In this document: positions 16,077 to 24,966 of the stretch, one piece after another
How positions within the stretch are numbered: the first letter of the stretch is position 1
How the letters are laid out: the number at the start of each line of letters is the position of its first letter
Origin: Tribonema minus
Taxonomy: Eukaryota; Sar; Xanthophyceae; Tribonematales; Tribonemataceae
Direction of reading: 5' to 3'
Length of the DNA stretch: 64,000 bases
Assembly (NCBI GenBank): GCA_017506865.1
Contig: JAFCMP010000181.1
Location: 1-64,000 of the forward strand
Translations under genes and position numbers: made by a program
Notes under the pieces: generated by a model
The model's input: only the letters and a program-made list of their open reading frames with translations
What the model was told of the DNA's origin: nothing
Database searches by the model: none

Positions 16077-16440
16077 ATGCAAGCCTGTTTTCAATCATGG
16101 ACGACCGCCTCATATTTGCATTTGTTGCTTCAACATCCGTAGGATAGCATAGTCTAACTGGTAGTTGTGTTAGCACTCTCCACTCACACACCACCCTCAC
16201 CGCTATGACTTGCAGACAACATCACTCAACCACCTCATCACCATAACTAAGCCACCGCACAATGCGCCACTTGGAAACTCTCATCGCACAGGTTGCAGGT
16301 TCGATTCCCTCGTACGTCGATAGAGAAATTTAATTCCGTACTAAGTGTGCAAAGTTTAGAAGATAGGTAGTGTAGATAATTTTTTCAACACTACATCCGT
16401 GTCGCGGCTCAGGTAGCATGCAAAGGTGAACAGGACGACG
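16077..16440. other. Intergenic region with a tRNA-like 3' segment
   Basis: About 360 bp without a supported gene. It contains a TPsiC-like GGTTCGATTCC at about 16301-16311 and a CTAAC/GTTAG hairpin near 16155-16175, but a full cloverleaf cannot be built. An AT-rich stretch occupies 16330-16390. The fragment might be a decayed or split tRNA. Confidence 0.3.
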
Positions 16441-17772
16441 ATGGCACATTGCAGACAACAAATATTTTTTCACGGAGAGGGTGATTGTGCAATGCCACCT
16501 GATGCCGATGTGCTGGACACGGTTCAAGGCGTAACAAAGTCCGCCATTCGGCGACTGTGCCGCCGCGGCGGTGTGAAGCGCATCAGTGGCCTGATGTATG
16601 AGGAGGTTCGCGGTGTCGTTACACTTTTTTTGAAGGACGTACTGCATGATACGGTTTTATACACTGAGAATGCGCGCCGCAAGACAGTGTCGGCTCTAGA
16701 TGTGGTGTATGCCCTAAAGCGACGAGGGCATCATCTATACGGTTTTGACCATGAGCAGATGCCAGTTTCAAAACAGAGGCGCAGAGCGGGCATAGGGCCA
16801 CCTCCGTTGCCCTCGCTGCCAGCTCCGTTACCGCCGCTGCCACCTCCACCGCCCCCTGCACATCCTCCCACGCCCGGATCCTTGCGCTCTGGCGCTCGGG
16901 ACGCTTTGCGAGCAGGAGACCTGCCCGCCGCGACGGTGTTGACGCGGCCGCGAATCAGGCGTCAAGCGGAAGCAACAAGTTTGGCTCACACCGAAAGACA
17001 CACCTTCATGTACCAGGCGTTGAGGCACCTGCACGTCATGCACGGCTTTCCATTGCCTGACAATCTGGTGTACAGAATTTCTGTCAAACAAGGCGGCAAT
17101 CGCCCATCAAGATGTACATTGCAGGCTGCGTCTGCAGACGGCCATGTCACTGATCGAGAATTACAGGTGTTTCTTGACCGCCTTTCCGCCGCACGCACTT
17201 GGCTGGCGGTATCGCTGGGTCTGTACAACCGAGGAACACAGTCGGGTCATGCAAATTTGATTGTCTTGGATGGGCGCTCCAAGAACGCCATGGTGTATGA
17301 GCCTCACGGCGCTGTGTCTGCAAGTTACACCCACTGTCGCCTTGTGTTACAGCAGCGTATGCAACAACTGGGTTGGACTTGCGACAATGTGTCCGTGCGC
17401 TACGTACCGGGCGATGGGCCGCAAACTCTGGAGACCACGGACCAAATCACAACTGACGGCATGGTGCAGACGCCAGGCGGATTCTGCCAGAGTTGGAGTC
17501 TGTGGTTTGCTCACCTGACCCTCCTGCGGTGGCGGGATCTAGGCAACCGGCAGATGAAGTTCATAATGGAAGAGGATGTGCAGGAGCGTATCGAGGCTAT
17601 CGGCGCAGTGGGTAACGCACCGACATATGACGTCGAGGATGATGACAGAGACGAGGATGAAGTCGAAATGGACCGTCTGTCGATGGCACTGCGCCGCTTT
17701 ATCCTCGGCTTTGCGATACGGCTAACGAAGCTCATGCGCCCGCACTGGGACGGAAGCGCAATCGATTTCTGA
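16441..17772 (+). CDS. Histone H4 fused to a predicted Ulp1-like cysteine protease domain
   Basis: 443 residues from the ATG at 16441, or 426 from 16492. Residues about 25-102 are an unmistakable histone H4 fold: [20 protein letters not shown], then [12 protein letters not shown], then [20 protein letters not shown] and LYGF. The basic acetylatable H4 tail is missing. A Pro-rich linker (residues about 120-150) leads to a globular domain with a Cys-protease arrangement: His270 in SGHAN, Glu287 in YEPHG and Cys349 in [11 protein letters not shown]. This order (His, acid, Cys with preceding Gly-Gly) recalls Ulp1-like proteases and an uncharacterised family common in large DNA viruses. An acidic patch and a basic helix end the protein. 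The H4 part could bring the protease to nucleosomes or viral chromatin. The H4 call is very strong and the protease call moderate. Confidence 0.92.
   Translation: MAHCRQQIFFHGEGDCAMPPDADVLDTVQGVTKSAIRRLCRRGGVKRISGLMYEEVRGVVTLFLKDVLHDTVLYTENARRKTVSALDVVYALKRRGHHLYGFDHEQMPVSKQRRRAGIGPPPLPSLPAPLPPLPPPPPPAHPPTPGSLRSGARDALRAGDLPAATVLTRPRIRRQAEATSLAHTERHTFMYQALRHLHVMHGFPLPDNLVYRISVKQGGNRPSRCTLQAASADGHVTDRELQVFLDRLSAARTWLAVSLGLYNRGTQSGHANLIVLDGRSKNAMVYEPHGAVSASYTHCRLVLQQRMQQLGWTCDNVSVRYVPGDGPQTLETTDQITTDGMVQTPGGFCQSWSLWFAHLTLLRWRDLGNRQMKFIMEEDVQERIEAIGAVGNAPTYDVEDDDRDEDEVEMDRLSMALRRFILGFAIRLTKLMRPHWDGSAIDF
16461..16473 (+). promoter_or_regulatory. AT-rich motif AATATTTTTTCAC
   Basis: The reverse complement of the start-proximal A-rich motif, 19 bp before the ATG at 16492. 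If it is a promoter, 16492 is the true start of the H4 fusion rather than 16441. Confidence 0.35.
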
Positions 17773-17836
17773 TTTGCCCATGACCATGTGCACACTTGTC
17801 ATCATTTTTTTGTGTGTCACGGTATATACCAAAAAC

Positions 17837-18022
17837 ATGGTCAAAGCAAAGACTGCGAAGAAGACCTCCAAGCGAGCGCCGACTGCTTTTCAAAAATACA
17901 TGAAGACCAACCTGCCGAAATTCGCCTCGGACATGGGGTTCGTGAAGGGGAACCCGAAGGCCAGCTCCTGCCAGTACCGTGACGTGTTTGCGGCATGTGC
18001 CAAGTCGTGGAAGAAGAATTAG
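17837..18022 (+). CDS. Small basic HMG/YABBY-like DNA-binding protein, 61 aa
   Basis: From the ATG at 17837. A Lys-rich tail (VKAKTAKKTSKR) precedes PTAFQKYMKTNLPKF ... YRDVFAACAKSWKK, which follows the HMG-box/YABBY pattern (P-x-A-[FY]-x-x-[FY]-[MI]-K, then FxxAAKxW). It is likely an abundant DNA-bending or packaging protein. It lies just downstream of the H4 fusion on the same strand. Confidence 0.7.
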   Translation: MVKAKTAKKTSKRAPTAFQKYMKTNLPKFASDMGFVKGNPKASSCQYRDVFAACAKSWKKN

Positions 18023-18071
18023 ACGCAAACTCAAAATGAGACATAATTTTCTCTCTGGTCCTTAAGCAAAG

Positions 18072-18584
18072 ATGTCGCTGCCTCTAGACAAAGTTGTTTT
18101 TTGTATCGCCTCTCAAGTGTTTGATGCAGTCACTCCACTTGAACAGCAGACGAAGATCAGCGCTGAGCAGGTCGAGTACCAGCTGCAGAAAGTGCGAGCT
18201 GCGGTCAACAGCACCGACGCCCTCAAGTATTTGACTTGCAGCAATGGCATCTATGCACAACAGATTACGGCGGCGATTGCTGCATGCATGAAAGACGTGC
18301 TCGCAGATCGCGCAATCACCCTCGCTGATGTGCCGACGCTGATGAGGTGTGTGCGCACGATCGCTGAGAGTGTCAGTCACGTCAACTCCAAGAGAGACGC
18401 GGCTGTGCAGATCGGGGAGCACAGCATAATACCACTGCTAAAGATGATCGTGCTGCTGGTCGCCCAGATGATACTCCCGGCAGCGCAGTTTGAGATTGCC
18501 AACGGCATCTTCTGCATATCTTTTGACCTCCTTGCAACAAGAGTTGAACCATTGCTGAAGGCACACGGGTGCTGGTGCATGTGA
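18072..18584 (+). CDS. Hypothetical helical protein, 170 aa
   Basis: Mostly alpha-helical with a hydrophobic segment near residues 120-145 (SIIPLLKMIVLLVAQMILPAA) that could be a membrane helix or buried core. No family is recognised. The stop is followed within 10 bp by AATAAA, a likely polyadenylation signal. Confidence 0.6.
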   Translation: MSLPLDKVVFCIASQVFDAVTPLEQQTKISAEQVEYQLQKVRAAVNSTDALKYLTCSNGIYAQQITAAIAACMKDVLADRAITLADVPTLMRCVRTIAESVSHVNSKRDAAVQIGEHSIIPLLKMIVLLVAQMILPAAQFEIANGIFCISFDLLATRVEPLLKAHGCWCM

Positions 18585-18588
18585 CATG

Positions 18589-18594
18589 AATAAA
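18589..18594 (+). terminator. AATAAA polyadenylation signal
   Basis: AATAAA directly after the 18584 stop codon and followed by TG-rich sequence, as in eukaryotic 3' end signals. Confidence 0.5.
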
Positions 18595-18702
18595 CTGTGT
18601 GTGTGATGCACGCTGGTGCGCAACGACTGTTCACAGCGTCTGTGACCTCCGAGGAAGAATTGAATGGAATTGTGAATGAGCTAAGGGCGAAATAATATTG
18701 TA

Positions 18703-19680
18703 ATGATACAAAGGCGCATGGCAGTCACACAGCTTCTCTGTCCTAGCTGCCCAGAGACATTTGCGCATCGAAACGGTCTGCGGTCTCACAGGGTCACCAA
18801 CCATGCGTACGTCTTTGATCCTCGCATACCTCATGTCACCATCTCGCCCACACCCAGCGACGAGGACCTAGAGCACGCTGCTGGATTTCTCGAAGGAGAT
18901 GCCTGCATCAGGGTTGGTAGAACCTCACCTTCAATCATCGCAGTGCAGACCGCCAAGAAAAAGGATCTGCTCGATGAGCTGCGCAGGATATTCGGAGTTG
19001 GGGTGATAGAGAAAACCGGCGACGAGACGGAGACCAGAACAGAAAAGTGGCAATGGCGGTGTAGTGCTGCAGAGAGCATCGCCATCGCCAACCTCATACG
19101 GGACCGTCTTATACAGAAGGCGGCGGTGGCCCGTGTCATGTCGAAGATGGAACCTGTTGTCGGATTCGGGAGAAACACGCAGTACAACCGCGACCGTATT
19201 GTCGAGTATAACACGATCAAGCGCGAGTTCATATCACTCGATGACCTTGACATCATAGCGCGTATGAAGGGCACCTCTGTCAAGTACACAGACCTTGTCA
19301 ACAGCGGCCTTGAGTTTCGTGAGATGAGCGTGCATTACGTTGCAGGGTTCTTTGAGGCTGAGGGTTCAATGACACTTGCACACAACAAGAGGAGCAGAGA
19401 TGATGTCCATAACCTGGTAGTGCAGATTGCACAGAAAGATATGTACATCCTGTACCTCATCCTGGCATACCTGAAGGTAGGTATAGTCAACACGGATGGT
19501 ACTGGAGGGGCGACGTATAAAGCTAATGGTAGCTATGGCATCCAGGTGCTTAAGCACCTACGGCCATTTGTCAGGAGTGCAGCAATCAAAGAGCAGATTC
19601 GCATCATTCTTGAAGAAGGTGTGAACGCCAACACAAAGCTCAAGCTCGTTCAGTACAAGGCAAAGCGTCGTGCTCCCTAG
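18703..19680 (+). CDS. Free-standing LAGLIDADG homing endonuclease with an N-terminal C2H2 zinc finger
   Basis: 325 residues. Two LAGLIDADG helices appear as AAGFLEGDACI (residue about 60) and VAGFFEAEGSM (about 215), with the acidic catalytic residues present in both, so a single chain could form the active pseudo-dimer. Residues 8-30 (CPSCPETFAHRNGLRSHRVTNH) form a C2H2 zinc finger, an added DNA-binding module. No host intron or intein flanks the gene. It is therefore a free-standing element in an intergenic position. Such enzymes copy themselves into alleles lacking them. Confidence 0.9.
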   Translation: MIQRRMAVTQLLCPSCPETFAHRNGLRSHRVTNHAYVFDPRIPHVTISPTPSDEDLEHAAGFLEGDACIRVGRTSPSIIAVQTAKKKDLLDELRRIFGVGVIEKTGDETETRTEKWQWRCSAAESIAIANLIRDRLIQKAAVARVMSKMEPVVGFGRNTQYNRDRIVEYNTIKREFISLDDLDIIARMKGTSVKYTDLVNSGLEFREMSVHYVAGFFEAEGSMTLAHNKRSRDDVHNLVVQIAQKDMYILYLILAYLKVGIVNTDGTGGATYKANGSYGIQVLKHLRPFVRSAAIKEQIRIILEEGVNANTKLKLVQYKAKRRAP

Positions 19681-19762
19681 TGACTGCAGGGCTTGCAAAA
19701 TAGATGGAAATGTTCAAGTGTCACTGTATTAACACACTGCTTTACTTCTCCATCCCTCAGCA

Positions 19763-21352
19763 TCATTTCCAGAAAACCTGAAGCGAAACCCATACGTTGA
19801 ATGTTTCCACAAGAAGCGAAGGTATGAAGTTGTGGACAGGAAACCCCTGTGCCATTCGCCATGCACATCCTGAGTACAGCGCCAGCATCTGGGTCACCGT
19901 GATATGCAATAACATCGCCATTGCAAAGTTGTAGCGCTTGTTTTTTGTCCTGCCAGCTGAGCCCCCTGTTGGCTGCCACGGCATTTGTTCTCCGGCTACC
20001 TTGTCGTAGAGTGCTATGAGGTGCGCACTGTATTGCAGCCAGCGGATGCGCACAGATTCTAGTCCAAAATGTTGCGTGTTCCATACCCTCATCGCGCAGA
20101 ACGGGAACAGCAAGGAAGGAATGGCGAAGAAGGTGTTATACCACAACACGAGATGTGGACGTGTGTACACCAGCACAATGGCAGGCATTGCGTTCACAAA
20201 GATGGATAGCGCCGTCGCGCAATAGTAGAGACCACCAGTCGCGTAGCAACACTTCTGAGCAACTGTCAAATTGGACCGCCAGAACTCTGCTGAAGTAGTC
20301 AGCATCAAGCTTCCAGTTGCCCATCTATGATTCTGAGTGAAAAATGCCTTCTTATCATCCGGACAGGTCCCCATGGACAATGGCAGAGGCAGGTACTTTA
20401 CCCGCCATCCAGCGTCGGTCAAAAGGAAGCCCGTGTAAACATCCTCCGAGAACCCTACATTTGCAGTACCTCCGAGCGGGTCGAGTGCGGTCCGGCGGTA
20501 CACCGCACAACTCCCGACGCAAATCGTTGCGTTGAATCTTTGCCTGTTCTGCTGGATAACGCGATAAAATAATTCCTGCACGCTACCCGCCCCTCTTTCG
20601 ACCCAGGTCTGCATGGGCTTCACAGTAAAATACTGAGGCGTTTGTAGTATGCAGATGTCTGGATATGTGAAGTAGGGGACCGTGTGCTCTAGAAAGTCTT
20701 CGCGTGGACAAAAGTCTGCATCAAAAATCACTATGACATCGCCATGTGTATGACCGAACGCGTGCCTCAAGTTGCCTGCTTTCTTCATCCTTCCGGGATC
20801 TGGGCGCCTCATGTAGTGGAACTGGTACTGCTTCGCCAATGCCTCAATAGATTTCGGCCTGGGACCATCATCGAGCACGTGCACATTCAACTTTAGCGGA
20901 TGCCACTTCAACTTAGCTACATGGTTGAAGGTGTTCTGGATAACCTCGATCGGTTCACCGCACGAAGGCAGGAAAATGTCAACTGTGGGGGTATAATCTG
21001 TGCACTCTGCTAGCAACTTCTGATGGTCTGCGAAATTGCAATCCTTGCCCCAGACTCCTACAGCAAAGTATGATATGAAGAGGTACATGGTTATGAGTAG
21101 CGTCACTGGAGCAAAAAAAGGTTCCACAGACGTAAACAACCAAAGCCCTGTGCACAGCGGGACGCAGGACACGATGCCGAAGCCGATGATGAATGCTCGC
21201 TTTGTGTCTACATATGACATCATTTGCACATCAGTAGGGGCGGATGGGAGCACTGTCGTGTCACCACTATTTTCACGGTGAATGAGGGCGAGCCCCTCTT
21301 CCAGCGTCGACGAAGCGCTAACCAGGTATGCCCAGGACCGCACAAGTCGCAT
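19763..21352 (-). CDS. Cellulose-synthase-like family 2 glycosyltransferase
   Basis: 529 residues from the ATG at 21352. The processive GT2 signature is complete: DD at 161-162 (VLDDG), DAD at 211-213, SED at 302-304 in place of the usual TED, and QNHRW at 340-344 for the QxxRW motif. Hydrophobic segments at about 53-100 and from 355 onward provide two N-terminal and three or more C-terminal membrane helices. It resembles bacterial BcsA and eukaryotic cellulose synthases but has no PilZ domain. It should make a beta-linked glucan or a hyaluronan-like polymer across a membrane. A GH5 glycosidase is encoded 9 kb away. Cellulose synthases often work with an endoglucanase. Confidence 0.9.
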   Translation of the reverse strand: MRLVRSWAYLVSASSTLEEGLALIHRENSGDTTVLPSAPTDVQMMSYVDTKRAFIIGFGIVSCVPLCTGLWLFTSVEPFFAPVTLLITMYLFISYFAVGVWGKDCNFADHQKLLAECTDYTPTVDIFLPSCGEPIEVIQNTFNHVAKLKWHPLKLNVHVLDDGPRPKSIEALAKQYQFHYMRRPDPGRMKKAGNLRHAFGHTHGDVIVIFDADFCPREDFLEHTVPYFTYPDICILQTPQYFTVKPMQTWVERGAGSVQELFYRVIQQNRQRFNATICVGSCAVYRRTALDPLGGTANVGFSEDVYTGFLLTDAGWRVKYLPLPLSMGTCPDDKKAFFTQNHRWATGSLMLTTSAEFWRSNLTVAQKCCYATGGLYYCATALSIFVNAMPAIVLVYTRPHLVLWYNTFFAIPSLLFPFCAMRVWNTQHFGLESVRIRWLQYSAHLIALYDKVAGEQMPWQPTGGSAGRTKNKRYNFAMAMLLHITVTQMLALYSGCAWRMAQGFPVHNFIPSLLVETFNVWVSLQVFWK

Positions 21353-21523
21353 CAGCAGTGTTGGCTTTAGCACTTCGCTGACATTTTATGGAGCGGCATA
21401 CACACGCCAAGCCTGGCAATCAAGACTCTGAGTGCATTTGTGTGCATGCAGGCCTTCTACAAGTGACGGTGATGGCGAGCGCGCTCCTGCGCCGCGCGAT
21501 AAAGTGTACGGTACAAAGCAAAC

Positions 21524-22051
21524 ATGAGAATTATCGGGCTCGTTGGCACCAAAGGTGCCGGGAAGGACACATTTGCCGACGCACTGGGCCTGCCCAAGTA
21601 CTCGTTTGCGGCTCCCATAAAGGAGGCGTGCTGCGCAATCTTCATGTTGGATGATGAAGCATTTGAGGATCGACGCCTGAAGGAGACCGTCGATCCGCGG
21701 TGGGGCATCTCTCCCCGCTCCATGCTTCAGACGCTGGGCACAGAATGTGTGCGCGGCCATTTCGGCGACAATCATTGGATCAGGCACATGAGCATGCGGC
21801 TGGATCAGTGCGACGAGGACGAGGTAGTCATCACAGATGTTCGTTTTCGTGACGAGGCAGATTTTGTGAGAGAGCGTGGAGGTGAACTCATCCAAATTGT
21901 TCGACCCGCACATGCCACTGTGGACGCACATTCTTCTGAGACTGCCATTTACAACATTCCATGCGACACGATCGTCCTGAACAACGGCACGAAGGAGCAG
22001 TTATGCAAGCAGGCGACTAGCTTCCGCAAAAAAAATATGTCCAGCATGTAA
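21524..22051 (+). CDS. Deoxynucleoside monophosphate kinase
   Basis: 175 residues. A P-loop GTKGAGKDT occupies residues 8-16. The fold resembles the dNMP kinases of phage T4 and large DNA viruses: PKYSFAAPIKEA, RSMLQTLGTECVR and VITDVRFRDEADFV (the acidic helix and substrate-binding segment). It would phosphorylate dNMPs produced from salvaged DNA, complementing the RNR. It is the first gene of a same-strand cluster running to 23596. Confidence 0.9.
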   Translation: MRIIGLVGTKGAGKDTFADALGLPKYSFAAPIKEACCAIFMLDDEAFEDRRLKETVDPRWGISPRSMLQTLGTECVRGHFGDNHWIRHMSMRLDQCDEDEVVITDVRFRDEADFVRERGGELIQIVRPAHATVDAHSSETAIYNIPCDTIVLNNGTKEQLCKQATSFRKKNMSSM

Positions 22052-22054
22052 AGT

Positions 22055-22396
22055 ATGCACTGTGCAGCACTGATTGCAATAAGTGCCGTGCTGGTGTTTG
22101 CTGCCGTCGCTTGTTTTGATTCTAAGACGCCTGAGCTCACAGGTTTTCGCGACAGAGGCACCGTGGTTGTCGTCGTCGCTTCGTGGTGCAGCTTCTGTCA
22201 TCGGCTGGAGCCAGTGCTCGAGCAATTGAGGGCGGACGTCGATCTCAACGTGTACACTCTTGATGTTGACGACGCGAACGCGAAGAAATGGGTAGATGCC
22301 CTCAACGTTCAAGGTTTTCCGACTGTTTATGTCAAAGGGGCAGTGTATGAAGGCCCGAGGACCTTCGAAGCCATCAAGGCTGCGTCGCTGAAATAA
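22055..22396 (+). CDS. Thioredoxin with an N-terminal signal or anchor
   Basis: 113 residues. A hydrophobic N-terminus (ALIAISAVLVFAAVAC) is followed by a thioredoxin domain with the active site ASWCSFCHRLEP and the cis-Pro motif GFPTVYVKG. It probably acts in the secretory path or an organelle as a thiol oxidoreductase. It starts 3 bp after the dNMP kinase and overlaps the next gene by one base (TAATG). Confidence 0.9.
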   Translation: MHCAALIAISAVLVFAAVACFDSKTPELTGFRDRGTVVVVVASWCSFCHRLEPVLEQLRADVDLNVYTLDVDDANAKKWVDALNVQGFPTVYVKGAVYEGPRTFEAIKAASLK

Positions 22397-22701
22397 TGTT
22401 GTTTGATCCTGAAATGAAATTCGAAGCGTGGTATGTCTCGTTCACAGCTGTGGCGTCCAAGGAGGTGGTCACGCCTTTTGGTGTTGCCTACGGGAGCTTT
22501 GCCAGCGTCTGCCGGGCCGATGAAGAAGTGCAGGTCATGACGAGAGTGCAGTTCGTGCAGGCGATGAGGGGGGTTGGCCATGAGCTCCGTGCAACAGAAA
22601 ACAATGAGCTGGTATACACTGGATTGGTGACGGATGCCGTGCTCTTTGCTGTTGCAATGCCCGCTGCGTCAAGCGATGATGAGGACGATGACAATCCTTG
22701 A
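22396..22701 (+). CDS. Hypothetical protein with an acidic tail, 101 aa
   Basis: The start overlaps the thioredoxin stop by one base. The protein is a beta-rich body ending in SSDDEDDDNP. No family is recognised. Confidence 0.6.
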   Translation: MLFDPEMKFEAWYVSFTAVASKEVVTPFGVAYGSFASVCRADEEVQVMTRVQFVQAMRGVGHELRATENNELVYTGLVTDAVLFAVAMPAASSDDEDDDNP

Positions 22702-22735
22702 CATATTGAAATTATGTAGCACAACGTCAGCACAC

Positions 22736-23596
22736 ATGTTTGCCGTCGACGCATCCGCGAAGCTCGTGTCGGTGTATGATGTCGTTCGGCACTTGAAGCC
22801 CGGTAAGAGCGTCAATTATCCTCGCACGACCATCGCCAGCATCAGAAATGGCAACGGCGACATTGACAGTGGCATTGTCGAAAGAAACATAGACGGCGTC
22901 AAACACCTGTGCGCGCCACTCGAAGTCGTGTCGCGCATCGTATCAAAAGTACCGAAAACGACTCAGGAGGAAAAAGAGGCGACCCTGACGGCTGTGACGG
23001 CACAGCTGGTCATCGAGCCCGAAGATCAGACAGGACAGCCTCCTGTTGTGCAAGCGACTCTTGCTGAAGCGGCAGTCATGGGACCCGACATCAGCGGGGC
23101 CGCAGGTGCTTGGAATCATGTTGTGCAACTGGCGAACCAATGCGCAGCTGTTGCCATGAACGTGCTGGAGCGGCGCATGCAAGCGGACGAAGCAAACTCT
23201 GCGGCAGAGGCAGAATGTATACGTGTCGCTACGGACATGGCAAGGGTGAAGAGGAGCAAGGAATATCTTCACGGATTGATGCTGGCTCGCAGAGAAGGAT
23301 TTGAAACAGGAAGGGTGTTGCGGGAAACCAGGGGTGTGGAGCATGCAGACAAACCGTTCCCTACACACTTGCTTCCGCCACACTTTCGAGGGAAGAACAT
23401 TCGATTGGAGGACTACTTTGACGGCGAGGAATTACAGATGGTGAAACGAAGGATGGCAGAGCTGTATCTGGAGACGTATGGAGTGCAGAGCGACGATGGC
23501 TACTTCGAGACAGACGAGGATTTGTTGAACATGGCCATCGCACCACCGCGCAAGACACGGAAGACGGTCGTTTACAAACCGCCTGAGCCCGCGTAG
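22736..23596 (+). CDS. Protein with a weak Bro-N/KilA-N-like N-terminus, 286 aa
   Basis: Start taken at 22736, after an AT-rich gap. An in-frame ATG at 22688 would overlap the previous gene. Residues 1-70 (VSVYDVVRHLKPGKSVNY ... KHLCAPLEVVSRIV) are reminiscent of the Bro-N/KilA-N or MSV199 DNA-binding domains of large DNA viruses, but the match is weak. A coiled helical middle (residues 130-230) and an acidic C-terminus follow. Confidence 0.65.
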   Translation: MFAVDASAKLVSVYDVVRHLKPGKSVNYPRTTIASIRNGNGDIDSGIVERNIDGVKHLCAPLEVVSRIVSKVPKTTQEEKEATLTAVTAQLVIEPEDQTGQPPVVQATLAEAAVMGPDISGAAGAWNHVVQLANQCAAVAMNVLERRMQADEANSAAEAECIRVATDMARVKRSKEYLHGLMLARREGFETGRVLRETRGVEHADKPFPTHLLPPHFRGKNIRLEDYFDGEELQMVKRRMAELYLETYGVQSDDGYFETDEDLLNMAIAPPRKTRKTVVYKPPEPA

Positions 23597-23630
23597 AGCT
23601 CATAGGTTCACGAATGCTCGCCATCGTAAC

Positions 23631-24302
23631 TCAGCAGATCTCGTCGACAATGCCCTTGTGCATACACTCCGATGCCGTCATCCACACGTCATGCTTCATG
23701 AGTTCGTCCAGGTCATCAGAGGCCATGCGCGTGTGCATCAGGTACACATTTTTCACTAGTTTGTCGATGGTTCGCATGCCATCGACTCTATCCCCGACTT
23801 GCGCGAGGGTGCCTTCGGCTCCGCCGCTCATCTGGTGGATGAGCATGAGCGAGTTCGGATGCGCGTATCTCACCGCACAAACGACAGTCATGAGCGTGGC
23901 AGCGGACGCGGCAAAGCCCTCCACGAAGGAGTGAACCGGCACAGGACTTCTGCAGATCGTGTCAACGATGGCGAGCGCAGGCATGAGTGCCCCACCGCTG
24001 CTCTGCACATGCAGTTCGACAGGTGGAGGGGAGAGAAGGCCGAATGCCATTTGGCAGAGGCGGCTCTCGAGTGCAGCCTCTTCGAGAGCCGTGCGCAGCA
24101 TGCTGCAGGTCTCACTCGTCACGTCTGTCGTGAACCAGATCTTGTTCGCCTGTCGCTCTACAGGCAGCACATCACTGGATGCGGGCTTCGAGCACATGGT
24201 GCCGGCGGTGATTGCAGCTGCGCCATGCATAAGCTGGGATCTTGACAGGCTCATAAAGGCAAATGTGCGCGACAGCAGCAGAAGGATGGCGAATAGGCGC
24301 AT
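23631..24302 (-). CDS. clpP: ClpP-like serine protease with a signal peptide
   Basis: 223 residues from the ATG at 24302. The ClpP core runs from about residue 48: LHVQSSGGALMPALAIVD, then EGFAASAATL with nucleophile Ser133, SLMLIHQMSGG with His156, and MKHDVWMTASECMHKGIVDEI with the acidic third residue. All three catalytic residues are present. The N-terminus MRLFAILLLLSRTFAFMSLSRSQ is a signal peptide followed by Phe and a Ser/Ala-rich basic stretch. This is the layout of a bipartite presequence for complex plastids, where ClpP normally works. No ClpC or ClpX ATPase is in the window, so a host partner is likely. Confidence 0.9.
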   Translation of the reverse strand: MRLFAILLLLSRTFAFMSLSRSQLMHGAAAITAGTMCSKPASSDVLPVERQANKIWFTTDVTSETCSMLRTALEEAALESRLCQMAFGLLSPPPVELHVQSSGGALMPALAIVDTICRSPVPVHSFVEGFAASAATLMTVVCAVRYAHPNSLMLIHQMSGGAEGTLAQVGDRVDGMRTIDKLVKNVYLMHTRMASDDLDELMKHDVWMTASECMHKGIVDEIC

Positions 24303-24346
24303 GACAATGGTCAAGTGGATACACACATAAAAACATTGACATTCAT

Positions 24347-24895
24347 CTATTTAGACATTGCGCATGTGCTCGCGTTCTCTAGCGCTTGGATGCGCGCCTC
24401 CAGCGCAGCGGCGTGCTTCCTCATAGCTGCAAGACTGGCATCCCTTGCGGCGTTTTCTGTCCACATGCTCCTGTAGCATCGGTTTGTTGCGGTCATGTGA
24501 TCTTGAACACTCTTCTTGAATCTCTTGAGGTCCTTGTCCATGATCACCACCGGATCAGACTGCCTCTTGCCCAAGGCCGTCTGCAGCAGTACCTGGATGC
24601 TTGTCTGAGTGTCCAGCCATGCGCGGTCCATGACGGTCGTCGGCGCTTGAAGCACAGGTGGCTGCGCAGCAGCGATCTCGGACGTGGAGACGGACGCGCA
24701 TGCCAGCAGGCGTAGAGAGCGCGCCGCAGTGGCCTCTTCGGCTGCCACTGCTGGCACAAGCGCGGAAGCAGACGTTGTCACCTCTGACACCTGTGCGGGC
24801 ACAGGTGCTGTGTACTTCCAAGGCAGGTGGACAGGGCCCTGGTCAGAAGGACGGGATGACGTCGCAGTTTGGAACGGAGCGACAGAGCGTATCAT
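24347..24895 (-). CDS. Hypothetical protein with a C-terminal coiled coil, 182 aa
   Basis: From the ATG at 24895. A Pro/Ser/Ala-rich first half is followed by a basic helix (DKDLKRFKKSVQDH) and a coiled coil at the C-terminus (AAALEARIQALENA). No family is recognised. The open frame continues upstream through the CTGGGA element, which argues against an earlier start. Confidence 0.6.
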   Translation of the reverse strand: MIRSVAPFQTATSSRPSDQGPVHLPWKYTAPVPAQVSEVTTSASALVPAVAAEEATAARSLRLLACASVSTSEIAAAQPPVLQAPTTVMDRAWLDTQTSIQVLLQTALGKRQSDPVVIMDKDLKRFKKSVQDHMTATNRCYRSMWTENAARDASLAAMRKHAAALEARIQALENASTCAMSK

Positions 24896-24966
24896 TGAAT
24901 ATATTTCTGTGCGCTTTACCTTGTGGCGTCTTGAGCGTTTGTGGTTCAGTGCGCCAGTGATGCACG

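Noticed and set aside
16138-16320. Possible tRNA gene, perhaps with an intron
   Set aside because: The TPsiC-like loop is good, but the T-stem pairs at only three of five positions. No consistent acceptor, D-arm and anticodon arm can be folded together. Kept only as a note on the intergenic region.
23799-24245. Plus-strand open frame of 148 aa
   Set aside because: It is antisense to ClpP, which has all catalytic residues.
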